Assembly: GCA_020632875.1 (NCBI GenBank) | Contig: JACKET010000034.1 | Location: 1 to 26,659, forward strand | Length of the DNA: 26,659 nt | From: Alphaproteobacteria bacterium | GTDB lineage: Bacteria; Myxococcota_A; UBA796; GCA-2862545 | Reading direction: 5' to 3' | Part shown: positions 6,777-13,841 of the stretch, piece after piece | Layout: each line of letters starts with the position of its first letter | Numbering within the stretch: the stretch's first letter is position 1 | Translations under genes and position numbers: made by a program | Notes under the pieces: generated by a model | Seen by the model: only the letters and a program-made list of their open reading frames with translations | What the model was told of the DNA's origin: nothing | The model's database searches: none

Positions 6777-7934
6777 CTACGGACACCCCGGATCGGCCGC
6801 GACATCGGCCGGGGTGAGCGGAACGACCGTCGTGGCGGGGACCTCGGCCGCGGTCATCTGATCGACCTCGATCGGCAGGCAGAAGTCTCCGCCGCCCGGG
6901 CAGGTCACGCACGAGACCCCGAAAGCAGCGACGAGCACGCACACGGAATCCGGCGCTCCGCCCGGCTGGACGAGGTCGACGAGGCCACGCGTGTCGATCA
7001 GGGCCTGGAGCTCGACGCCTTCGATCGAAGCGCCGTCGGCCGCGAACGCCCCGCTCACCGTCGTGTCGTCGAAGCTCACGGCGAGGCCCTGGAGATCCAG
7101 CGCCACGTCGCCGATCGCCGCAGACACGTACGGATCCGTGAACGCGCCGATCCCCTCGCCCGTGGCGCTGCAGTGGTCCTGCGTCGGGGGATTGGTGCCC
7201 TCTTCGACGAAGCCGAGCCGCAGGCCCACGTCGTTGCCCGACACGCTCGTGACGGCCAGCAGGAACTGGGTGTCGATCTGCTGCTGGAGGAGCGCGCCGA
7301 CACCCGGCGGCTGCAGGAACCGCCCCGCCGTGAGGTCGATCGCGTAGACCCGCCCGACGAGACCGGCCGGGTCGACCACCGGCGTTCCGACCGCGGAGGT
7401 CGTGAACGTCGTCGCGGCCTGCAACGCGCCCCCGCACCAGGTCACGCTCACGTCGTACGCGGTGGACGGATCGAGCGGCGTGACGGGCTGGATCCGGAGC
7501 ACGTTCGTCGGCTGCTGCCAGGCCAGGGTGGTGGGCACGGGCGTGCCACCCCGGGTGACCGACGCCGTGGCGCTCGGGTCGACCTGGCTGAACGACCACT
7601 CGATCGCCGTGAGGTAGAACACGCCGGTCTGCCCGTCGTACGGATTGGCGTCGTACACGACCACCGAGCAGGGAAACCCGGTGTCGGTGTCGGTGTCCGC
7701 GTCGGTGTCGGCGTCGGAGTCCGTGTCGGCGTCCGAGTCGGTGTCGGCATCCGAATCGGCATCGGTGTCGGCGTCGCCGCCGGAGCACACGGCGGCCCCG
7801 GCGCAGTCGGGGTCGTTGCAGTCGAACAGCCCATCCGCGTCGTTGTCGGCGTCGTCAGCGCACTCGCCCGGGTCGTCGCCCTCGAGCTCGCGCGAGCAAC
7901 CGGGGAGCAGCATCAGCAGGGTCAGCAGCGTCAT
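6777..7934 (-). CDS. lipoprotein with Asp-rich linker and bacterial Ig-like domain
   Basis: The leader MTLLTLLMLLPGC gives a lipobox with Cys13. Residues ~25-50 carry a Cys/Asp motif (CADDADNDADGL then CNDPDC) of the kind common in myxobacterial surface proteins and probably metal-binding. Residues 54-86 are an acidic linker of Asp alternating with Ala, Thr and Ser. Residues ~92-179 resemble a Big_5 (SbsA-type) Ig-like domain, with NPYDGQTGV at the start and LDPSTAYDVSV near the end. The last 200 residues are unrecognised and contain a Cys-rich CVTCPGGGDFC near the C-terminus. The gene starts 9 bp after the methyltransferase stop, so the two are probably co-transcribed. Predicted cell-surface or outer-membrane lipoprotein; ligand unknown. 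Confidence 0.88.
   Translation of the reverse strand: MTLLTLLMLLPGCSRELEGDDPGECADDADNDADGLFDCNDPDCAGAAVCSGGDADTDADSDADTDSDADTDSDADTDADTDTDTGFPCSVVVYDANPYDGQTGVFYLTAIEWSFSQVDPSATASVTRGGTPVPTTLAWQQPTNVLRIQPVTPLDPSTAYDVSVTWCGGALQAATTFTTSAVGTPVVDPAGLVGRVYAIDLTAGRFLQPPGVGALLQQQIDTQFLLAVTSVSGNDVGLRLGFVEEGTNPPTQDHCSATGEGIGAFTDPYVSAAIGDVALDLQGLAVSFDDTTVSGAFAADGASIEGVELQALIDTRGLVDLVQPGGAPDSVCVLVAAFGVSCVTCPGGGDFCLPIEVDQMTAAEVPATTVVPLTPADVAADPGCP
7681..7776 (-). repeat. in-frame acidic minisatellite (DADTDSD-type) in lipoprotein gene
   Basis: Short tandem units built from GAC-ACC, GAC-TCC and GAC-GCG codons encode alternating Asp with Thr, Ser and Ala. It is the same repeat type as at 9037-9264 and 10167-10492 but in the opposite orientation. 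Confidence 0.85.
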
Positions 7935-7943
7935 CCGGCCAGC

Positions 7944-8849
7944 CTACATCAGCGCGACGAGACCCGCGAAGCCCGCGCGGGCCTTCGCGGCGTACGCCTC
8001 GGACCGCTCCAGCCCGATCGCGGCGTACCCCAGCGCCTCCGCGGCCGCGAGCGTGCTACCGCCGCCGGCGAACGGGTCGAGCACGATTCCCCGTCCGAGG
8101 GGCAGGCTGGCGCGAACGATCTCGCGCATGAAGGCCTGCGGTTTGAGCGACGGATGGTCGACGATGGCGCGCTCGCGCGGGGAGGTCGGTGCGGAGCGGA
8201 TGACGTCGCGGAACGGCAGGTCGTCCGAGATGCGGCGCAGCCCGCCCGTGCCGTGCGTCGCGAGGCACGCGGCCACCGTGCCGTCGAACGGCTTGCGGAA
8301 CAGGCCCCACGGCTCCCACGCCGAGCGGGGCATCACGGTGACGTCGGCGTACGCGTCGTGAGCGCCCTTCGGGCGGTCGCCGCCGCGCAGCGTCTGGACG
8401 AGGCGGATGATCTCGCCGCGCTTCTCGAATCCCGCCGCCTCGACGGCCGCGAACACCCGGCTCGACACCAGCGGGTTGCTCGCGAGGAACAGGTGACCGC
8501 CCGGCGCCAGGACCCGCAGCGCCAGGCGCCCGAAGCCCTCGAAACGCTCGACCAGACGGGCCTTGTCGGCGTCGGTGAGCACGGTGAACCGCGGCACGGG
8601 CCGCCGCTTCACCCCGTCGAGCGTGGGCGGGATGCGCCACAGGCCTCCGCGGCCCGCGTCCATCTTGGCGATCTGGCCCGGCGCGAACTCGTCCAGGCCG
8701 TACGGAGGGTCGGTGACGACAGCGTGCACGCAGCCCTCCGGAGCCGCCGCCATCCACGACGCCGACTCGGTGAGCACGAGCCCGACCCGATCCGAGAGAC
8801 GGTCCTCGGGTCGCACGAGCGCGTCGATGCCGGAGGGTGCAGGGTTCAC
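7944..8849 (-). CDS. DNA methyltransferase, N6-adenine/N4-cytosine type, apparently solo
   Basis: The 301-aa protein has catalytic motif IV as DPPYG at residues 47-51. The SAM-binding motif I, LDPFAGGGST, comes at residues 257-266, preceded by HPSLKP. Motif IV before motif I is the beta-class order of the N6_N4_Mtase family; DPPY favours N6-adenine as product over N4-cytosine, but this is not certain. A target-recognition region probably lies in residues ~60-220. The start is GTG with AGGGG 6 nt upstream. No restriction endonuclease is adjacent: the gene is followed by a lipoprotein gene and is divergent from a fibrinogen-like lipoprotein gene. An orphan epigenetic regulator, or part of a system split elsewhere, are both possible. 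Confidence 0.92.
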   Translation of the reverse strand: MNPAPSGIDALVRPEDRLSDRVGLVLTESASWMAAAPEGCVHAVVTDPPYGLDEFAPGQIAKMDAGRGGLWRIPPTLDGVKRRPVPRFTVLTDADKARLVERFEGFGRLALRVLAPGGHLFLASNPLVSSRVFAAVEAAGFEKRGEIIRLVQTLRGGDRPKGAHDAYADVTVMPRSAWEPWGLFRKPFDGTVAACLATHGTGGLRRISDDLPFRDVIRSAPTSPRERAIVDHPSLKPQAFMREIVRASLPLGRGIVLDPFAGGGSTLAAAEALGYAAIGLERSEAYAAKARAGFAGLVALM

Positions 8850-8916
8850 GCAGCGCCCCTATCGCACGGCCCCCTCCCGACGCCCGAAGCACGCGGGGAT
8901 CCGCTATCGTACGGCC
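8850..8916. promoter_or_regulatory. divergent promoter region with a direct repeat
   Basis: The 67 bp between two divergent GTG starts hold the motif CTATCGCACGGCC at 8859-8871 and again, with one change, at 8904-8916, spaced 45 bp. In the second copy TATCGT (8905-8910) sits 6 nt before the GTG at 8917, and no Shine-Dalgarno sequence is evident. That fits a -10 element for a leaderless transcript. The repeat could also be an operator. No -35 is assigned. Confidence 0.3.
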
Positions 8917-10014
8917 GTGAATCTCCGAGCCCTGTGGCTGGCGCTGTTGCCCGGATGCGCGTGGATCGACGCGGAGAGCCGTCGTACTGCGATCTGCGCA
9001 GCCGATCCCGGCAGCATCCAGTGCGGGTCGGAATCCGATACGGACACCGACTCCGACGCGGACACCGACTCCGACGCGGACACCGACTCCGACGCGGACA
9101 CAGACTCCGACGCGGACACAGACTCCGACGCGGACACCGACTCCGACGCCGACACCGACTCCGACGCCGACACCGACTCCGACGCCGACACCGATTCCGA
9201 TGCGGACACCGACTCCGACGCGGACACCGACACGGACGCGGACTCCGATGCGGACACCGACACCGGGCCGATCGTGCCGGAGAGCTGCGACGACGTCGCG
9301 CAGGCGGGCGGTCAGACGGGTCTGCACTCCTTCGATCCCGACGGCCCGGGAGGCCCGCTGGGTGTCCTGGAGATCTACTGCGACATCGACGGCCTGGCGG
9401 GCTGGAACCTCGTGCAGCGTACGGACTGGGACTCCGCCGCGAACGCCGCGCTCCGGACCGATGCCTTCGAGATGCTCGCGAACACGGTGAACACCCCGTC
9501 CGACCCCGTGTACCGGCTGCTCGGCGAGGCCTGGGACGACCTCGACAGCAACGGCGAGCACCGGATCGTCGCCTACCCCCGGTCCATGGACGACTCGCGC
9601 TGCACCCAGGCCCTCGACCACCGCTGGAGCGGGGCGTCGTTCCAGGTCGGGTTCGGCACCTTCGGAATCCTGGGCTTCGCTGCGCCCGTCCCCGACACCG
9701 CGGGGACCCCCGCCCTGTTCCCGGGCGGCAACGTGTTCTTCCAGGACGCGAGCCAGTCCACCTCGGTCACGTGTGCGATCGAAGGGCAGGGCGAAGGGGT
9801 GTTCTGGCCATACGGCGCCCCGTGCTGCACCGTCTGTCCGTCGTACAAGGGCACCCTGTTCCCGGATCCCGACGACCCGCACCCCGTGCTCACCGGCCTG
9901 CCGGGCAGCGAAGACGCCGACGGCGACACCGCCATCATGGTGTGCGATCCGCTCGCCCCGCTCGCCGTGGGTAGCTACCTCGCGATCGACCGGATGGAGT
10001 ACTACATCCGCTGA
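8917..10014 (+). CDS. lipoprotein with Asp-rich linker and fibrinogen-like domain (paralog 1)
   Basis: The 365-aa protein has a lipobox leader, MNLRALWLALLPGC (GTG start, Cys14). Two Cys-containing segments follow, then a 76-residue linker (41-116) of repeating DTDSDA. The C-terminal ~245 residues resemble a fibrinogen-related domain: ESCDDV at the start, a SFDPDGPGG segment, then YCDIDG...GWNLVQRT as in the fibrinogen core, CCTVCP further on, and an ending of MEYYIR. In animals such domains bind carbohydrate or acetyl groups; in bacteria the role is mostly unknown. Start choice: GTG at 8917 gives the only good lipobox leader, and longer upstream frames overlap the methyltransferase antisense. 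The next gene, 49 bp on, is a paralog. Predicted outer-membrane surface adhesin or binding protein. Confidence 0.87.
   Translation: MNLRALWLALLPGCAWIDAESRRTAICAADPGSIQCGSESDTDTDSDADTDSDADTDSDADTDSDADTDSDADTDSDADTDSDADTDSDADTDSDADTDSDADTDTDADSDADTDTGPIVPESCDDVAQAGGQTGLHSFDPDGPGGPLGVLEIYCDIDGLAGWNLVQRTDWDSAANAALRTDAFEMLANTVNTPSDPVYRLLGEAWDDLDSNGEHRIVAYPRSMDDSRCTQALDHRWSGASFQVGFGTFGILGFAAPVPDTAGTPALFPGGNVFFQDASQSTSVTCAIEGQGEGVFWPYGAPCCTVCPSYKGTLFPDPDDPHPVLTGLPGSEDADGDTAIMVCDPLAPLAVGSYLAIDRMEYYIR
9037..9264 (+). repeat. 18-bp in-frame minisatellite coding for DTDSDA repeats
   Basis: About 12 near-identical 18-bp units (GACACCGACTCCGACGCG and close variants) lie in the lipoprotein gene. Unit length is a multiple of 3, so gain or loss of units keeps the frame. 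The repetition also keeps other frames open, producing long spurious ORFs on both strands. Confidence 0.9.
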
Positions 10015-10063
10015 GACCGACGGGTCCGGCCCGATTCCGGTATGGTTCGCAGGGAGGTGGCGT

Positions 10064-11218
10064 GTGTGGTGGGCGGTGCTGTCCGGATGCGCCTGGATCG
10101 ATCCGGACGCGTACCAAGAGGCCATCTGCGACGCCGATCCGGGGCGCCTCGCCTGCCAGGGCGCCGAGTCCGACGCCGATACGGACACCGACTCCGACAC
10201 CGACACGGATGCGGACACGGACTCGGATGCCGACACCGACGCGGATTCCGACACGGACGCGGACTCCGACACGGACGCGGACTCCGACACCGACACCGAC
10301 ACCGACGCGGACACCGACACCGACACCGATTCGGACACCGACACCGACACCGATTCGGACACCGACTCCGATGCCGATTCGGACGCCGACACCGATGCCG
10401 ATGCCGATGCGGACGCCGACACCGATGCCGATACAGACGCCGACACCGACGCGGACGCGGACGCCGACTCCGATGCAGACACCGACACCGACCCCGCGCT
10501 GCCCGGCTCGTGCGACGACGTGGGCATGTCCTCCACGGTCACCGGCGTCTACACCATCGACCCGGACGGGCCCGGTGGCGAGGATCCGTTCGACGTGTAC
10601 TGCTTCTTCGACGCCCAGCTGGAGGCCTGGACGCTCGTGCAGCGCACGACCTGGGACGCGACCGCGAACGACGGCCTCTACACCTCCCTCGCGACGATGA
10701 TGAGCACCGACTTCGGCGATCCGGCCGCCGGGACCTACCGGATGCGGGGCTCCCGGTGGGCCGGGCTGATGCTCGAGGGACGCCACCTCGTGCACGACGT
10801 GGTCCGCGCGAGCTCGGGCGGGCCGTGCCAGGGCGGGCTCACCTACGAGTGGACGGCCGCCTGGTACACCGACTCCGGCGGCGTGCTGACGCTCGAGGAC
10901 GACCCCTCGCCCACCTCGGGGAGCGGGCAGCTCTTCACCGGGATGGCGTTCTTCGGGACCGAGAACACGGGCAACTTCTGCACCGAGAGCAGCGGTGGGC
11001 ACGGCATCCCCTGGGCCTATGGGGACTGCTGCACCGTCTGCCCGGCCTTCTCGGGCGCGCTGTACGGCGACGGGCCCAAGCCGGCGCACTTCCAGATCGA
11101 CATCGAGCCCGACCGCGAGGGCAACACGGTGGGAGACCTGTTCTGCCCGGGCGGCGCGCTGCAGACCGAGACCGCGGCGTTCACCGCCGTCGACACGATG
11201 TCGTACTACATCCGCTGA
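10064..11218 (+). CDS. lipoprotein with Asp-rich linker and fibrinogen-like domain (paralog 2)
   Basis: The 384-aa protein is a paralog of the preceding gene. Its short leader MWWAVLSGC has Cys9 as the lipidation site, and the following AWIDPDAYQEAICDADPG matches the same region of paralog 1. The linker (~36-143) is longer and more varied (DTDADSD). The C-terminal domain has GSCDDVG, YTIDPDGPGG, FDVYC, WTLVQRT, then CCTVCP, and ends MSYYIR. The GTG start at 10064 is supported by AGGGAGG at 10051-10057 with 6 nt spacing. The leader is unusually short, so signal recognition is less certain than in paralog 1. The 3' end overlaps the convergent GTPase gene by 13 bp. Predicted surface lipoprotein; tandem duplication followed by divergence is the likely origin. 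Confidence 0.85.
   Translation: MWWAVLSGCAWIDPDAYQEAICDADPGRLACQGAESDADTDTDSDTDTDADTDSDADTDADSDTDADSDTDADSDTDTDTDADTDTDTDSDTDTDTDSDTDSDADSDADTDADADADADTDADTDADTDADADADSDADTDTDPALPGSCDDVGMSSTVTGVYTIDPDGPGGEDPFDVYCFFDAQLEAWTLVQRTTWDATANDGLYTSLATMMSTDFGDPAAGTYRMRGSRWAGLMLEGRHLVHDVVRASSGGPCQGGLTYEWTAAWYTDSGGVLTLEDDPSPTSGSGQLFTGMAFFGTENTGNFCTESSGGHGIPWAYGDCCTVCPAFSGALYGDGPKPAHFQIDIEPDREGNTVGDLFCPGGALQTETAAFTAVDTMSYYIR
10167..10492 (+). repeat. acidic minisatellite in second fibrinogen-like lipoprotein gene
   Basis: About 326 bp of short, 6-bp-based units encode Asp alternating with Ala, Thr and Ser. It is less regular than the 9037-9264 array, with more GAT and GCC codon variants, but in direct orientation to it. 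Confidence 0.85.
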
Positions 11219-12531
11219 TCGCCCAGGAAGTCGCCGAGCAACGCGTCGAGGGAGGGCTCGCCGGGGATCTCCTCGAGGTCGTAGCGCACCCGGAGGACCG
11301 GGCGGCCACGCGGATCGGGCACCACCGAGGCGAGGTCGATGGGCGTGCCGGCGAGCACGACGTCGGCGTCGACGCGCGCCAGGGTCTCGGCGAGCTCGGC
11401 GCGCTGGGCCTCGCTGTAGCCCATCGCCGGCACCAGCGGACCCACCCCGTACTTCGCGGCCGTCTCGCGCAGCGTGCCCACGAACGCCTCGCGTGGGTCG
11501 ACGATCTCGGCGCCCGCCCGCCGCGCGAGAAGCGTCGCCGCGCCGTACCGCATGCCGCCGTGCGTGGTGGTCGGACCGTCCTCGACGCACACCACCCGCC
11601 TGCCGCGGAGCGCCGCTTCGTCGCCGTCGAGCGAGAGCCGGCTGGCCACCGCGACGACCGTGGCCCGCGGATTCAGGCGCGCTGCCAGGGCCCGCTCGGA
11701 CGCGACGTCCTCGGGACGGGCGGTTCGGCTCTTGGCGATCAGCAGCACGTCGGCGAGGTGGACCTGTGCGCGGGACGGGTAGTAGCGCTCGGCGTCGCCC
11801 GGCCGGTGCGGGTCGAGCAGGACGAAGTAGAGGTCGGGTCGCACGAGGGGCAGGTCGTTGTTCCCGCCGTCCCAGAGGATCACGTCGGCTTCGGCCTCGG
11901 CCAGCGCGAGGATGCGCGCGTAGTCGACGCCGGCGTACACGACGCGCCCGCGCTCGACGTAGGGCTCGTACTCCTCGCGCTCTTCGACGGTGCAGCGCGC
12001 CGCGACGAGGTCTTCCGCGGTCGCGAGCCGCTGGACCGCCTGGCTCGCGAGGTCGGGGTCGTACGGCATGGGGTGCCGGATGCCGACCGCACGGACCCCG
12101 CGCCGGTCGAGCCGATCGAGCAGGTACCGCACGGTCTGGCTCTTGCCGCAGCCGGTGCGCACGGCCCCCACGCCGATGACGGGCTTCGCCGACGGGAGCA
12201 TGGCCCGCGCGCCGGGGAGCACGAAGTCCGCGCCGGCCGCATTGGCCCGCGCCGACAGCGCCATCACGTGGCTCTCGGGCACGTCGGAGTACGCGAACAC
12301 GACCTGCTCGACGCCGAGCTCCGCGATGACGCGCTCGAGCGCGCTCTCGTCGAAGATCGGGATGCCGTCGGGATACCGCGGCCCGGCGAGCGCCGCCGGG
12401 AACCGTCGGTCGGTGATGAACGGGATCTGGGCCGCCGTGAACGCGACGACCTCGGTGTGCGGGTCGTCGCGGTAGAGCACGAGGAAGTCGTGGAAGTCGC
12501 GGCCCGCGGCGCCGCAGATGACCGTCTTCAT
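11206..12531 (-). CDS. COG2403-type predicted GTPase, cyclic 2,3-diphosphoglycerate synthetase-like
   Basis: The 441-aa protein matches this family over its full length. The N-terminal Rossmann-like part has ICGAAGRDFHDF and AFTAAQIPFITDRRFP, both typical of the family. The P-loop is GAVRTGCGKSQT at residues 122-133. WDGGNNDLP further on is the nucleotide-binding acidic region. Archaeal homologs make cyclic 2,3-diphosphoglycerate from 2,3-diphosphoglycerate with ATP; most bacterial members have no proven reaction, so the substrate here is unknown. It is the last gene of a minus-strand run, 15 bp after the endonuclease-fold lipoprotein gene. It overlaps the convergent fibrinogen-like gene by 13 bp. 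Cytoplasmic, with no signal or membrane segment. Confidence 0.88.
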   Translation of the reverse strand: MKTVICGAAGRDFHDFLVLYRDDPHTEVVAFTAAQIPFITDRRFPAALAGPRYPDGIPIFDESALERVIAELGVEQVVFAYSDVPESHVMALSARANAAGADFVLPGARAMLPSAKPVIGVGAVRTGCGKSQTVRYLLDRLDRRGVRAVGIRHPMPYDPDLASQAVQRLATAEDLVAARCTVEEREEYEPYVERGRVVYAGVDYARILALAEAEADVILWDGGNNDLPLVRPDLYFVLLDPHRPGDAERYYPSRAQVHLADVLLIAKSRTARPEDVASERALAARLNPRATVVAVASRLSLDGDEAALRGRRVVCVEDGPTTTHGGMRYGAATLLARRAGAEIVDPREAFVGTLRETAAKYGVGPLVPAMGYSEAQRAELAETLARVDADVVLAGTPIDLASVVPDPRGRPVLRVRYDLEEIPGEPSLDALLGDFLGDQRM

Positions 12532-12546
12532 GACGCGAGGATACCC

Positions 12547-13803
12547 CTACAGGATCTCGATCACGACCTCCTGCCCGTAGTGGTCGGACAGCTCGAAGGT
12601 ACCGGCCGTCCCGAAGGCCAGCGGCTCGACGAACGACATCCCGCGGCTCCGCGCCCGCACGCGCCGGTTGCGGTCGCCGAGCCAGAGGAGGTCCATGCGC
12701 GCGGGGAACTCCGTCGCGGCGTAGCTCTGGCGGTAGAGGGAGTTGCAGTCGGTGGCGGTGTACGTGTCCTGCACCGTGCACAGCGAGGCGTCGCCGTACG
12801 GCGTCTCGTGCCAGGAATCGTCGGTGCTGGCGGGGATGGCGGCCCCCCGCTCCACGTCGCGCGCGATGACCACGAGGTTCACGAGATCGTCGAGCCCGCC
12901 GTAATACGACAGCAGCGCCGGCATCGTCGTGTTCCGCCACCAGCCCGGGTGCTCTTCGCCCTCGGCGTCGGTCCAAAGGTCGCGGGGGTAGTACCAGCCC
13001 GCGTTGAAGTCGCCACCGACGAGCACCACGGCGTCGTCGGGCAGCGCGGCGATCTCGAGCCCGAGCTCGCGCACCTGGAGCGCGCGGGTGCGCCACTCGC
13101 CGTAGAACGGCGTCAGGTGCGTGTCGAACAGGTGCAACTCGACGCCCGACTCCGCGAGCGTGAACGACCAGTGCAGCCAGCCGCGCTTCAGGTTCGGCCC
13201 GGGGAAGTTCTCGGTCTTCCACTGGGCCGCGTACTGCCCGGCCTCCTGCAGCTCGCCGTCGCCGATGAGCGACTCGCGGACCGCGAGCAGCAGGCCCGTC
13301 TCGCGGTGCAGCTTGCGCTTGTCGCCGAACCACACGCGGTACCCGGCGGCCTCACCGGCCTCGGCCAGCGCGCGGGCATCGTCCATCTCCCAGACCTCCT
13401 GGAGGAACACGACGTCCTTGCCGGCCCCGAAGACCTCGGCCGCCATGCGCTCGCGGCGCTCTTCGATGTTCGGGACCTCGACCTTGAACACGGCGAGGTA
13501 GTGCCGCGACAGCAGCCCGGCGTTGAAGGTCATGATCGAGATCTGCTCGCCCGTGCCCTCGGGCAGCGTGATGTGCGCCACGTTGCGGTCGACGAACAGC
13601 TGGCTCGGGTCGGGCGCGCGGTCGAACGCGAGCTCTTCGTCGAACAGGTCGACCACGGTGGCTCCGTCGTCGCCCATGGCCGCCGCGAAGTGCGCCAGCA
13701 CGGGCTCGTCGGCGAGCACCGCGAGATCCTCGTCGATCTCGCCGAGGTTCTTCGCCGGGTCGCCGCACGCGGCGAGGAGTACGAGGAGCGCGGGGCGCAG
13801 CAT
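12547..13803 (-). CDS. endonuclease/exonuclease/phosphatase-fold lipoprotein
   Basis: The 418-aa protein has a lipobox leader MLRPALLVLLAAC (Cys13). Residues ~88-418 are an EEP (DNase I-like) domain with the expected active-site residues: N94 in MTFNAG, E136 in FLQEVWE, H229 in DTHLTPF, D265 and N267 in GGDFNAG, D371 in RMDLLWL, and D407-H408 in LSDHYG. Family members hydrolyse phosphodiester or phosphomonoester bonds in nucleic acids, phospholipids (sphingomyelinase type) or phosphoinositides. A lipid-anchored, exported member suggests an extracellular or periplasmic phosphodiesterase; the substrate is unknown. The start at 13803 is preceded by GGAGG and gives the lipobox. It lies 38 bp after the FG-GAP gene and 15 bp before the GTPase gene, so an operon is likely. 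Confidence 0.92.
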   Translation of the reverse strand: MLRPALLVLLAACGDPAKNLGEIDEDLAVLADEPVLAHFAAAMGDDGATVVDLFDEELAFDRAPDPSQLFVDRNVAHITLPEGTGEQISIMTFNAGLLSRHYLAVFKVEVPNIEERRERMAAEVFGAGKDVVFLQEVWEMDDARALAEAGEAAGYRVWFGDKRKLHRETGLLLAVRESLIGDGELQEAGQYAAQWKTENFPGPNLKRGWLHWSFTLAESGVELHLFDTHLTPFYGEWRTRALQVRELGLEIAALPDDAVVLVGGDFNAGWYYPRDLWTDAEGEEHPGWWRNTTMPALLSYYGGLDDLVNLVVIARDVERGAAIPASTDDSWHETPYGDASLCTVQDTYTATDCNSLYRQSYAATEFPARMDLLWLGDRNRRVRARSRGMSFVEPLAFGTAGTFELSDHYGQEVVIEIL

Positions 13804-13841
13804 GGTGGGGCCTCCAGACCGCCGGACTAACCCGGCTCCCC

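Noticed and set aside
7944..8849. Restriction-modification system
   Set aside because: No endonuclease or specificity gene is adjacent; the neighbours are lipoprotein genes.
9037..9264. Possible CRISPR-like or non-coding satellite
   Set aside because: The 18-bp units stay in frame and encode an acidic linker between a lipobox region and a folded domain, so it is coding.
8056..10542. 828-aa minus-strand frame with SVSASE and VGVGV repeats
   Set aside because: The repeats are antisense or shifted readings of the Asp-coding minisatellites in the fibrinogen-like genes. The remainder is antisense to recognised domains or a shifted frame of the methyltransferase.
12547..13803. Cytolethal distending toxin-like or secreted DNase toxin
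   Set aside because: The EEP fold is shared by many phosphodiesterases; there are no partner subunits and the protein is a lipoprotein, so a toxin label is not supported.
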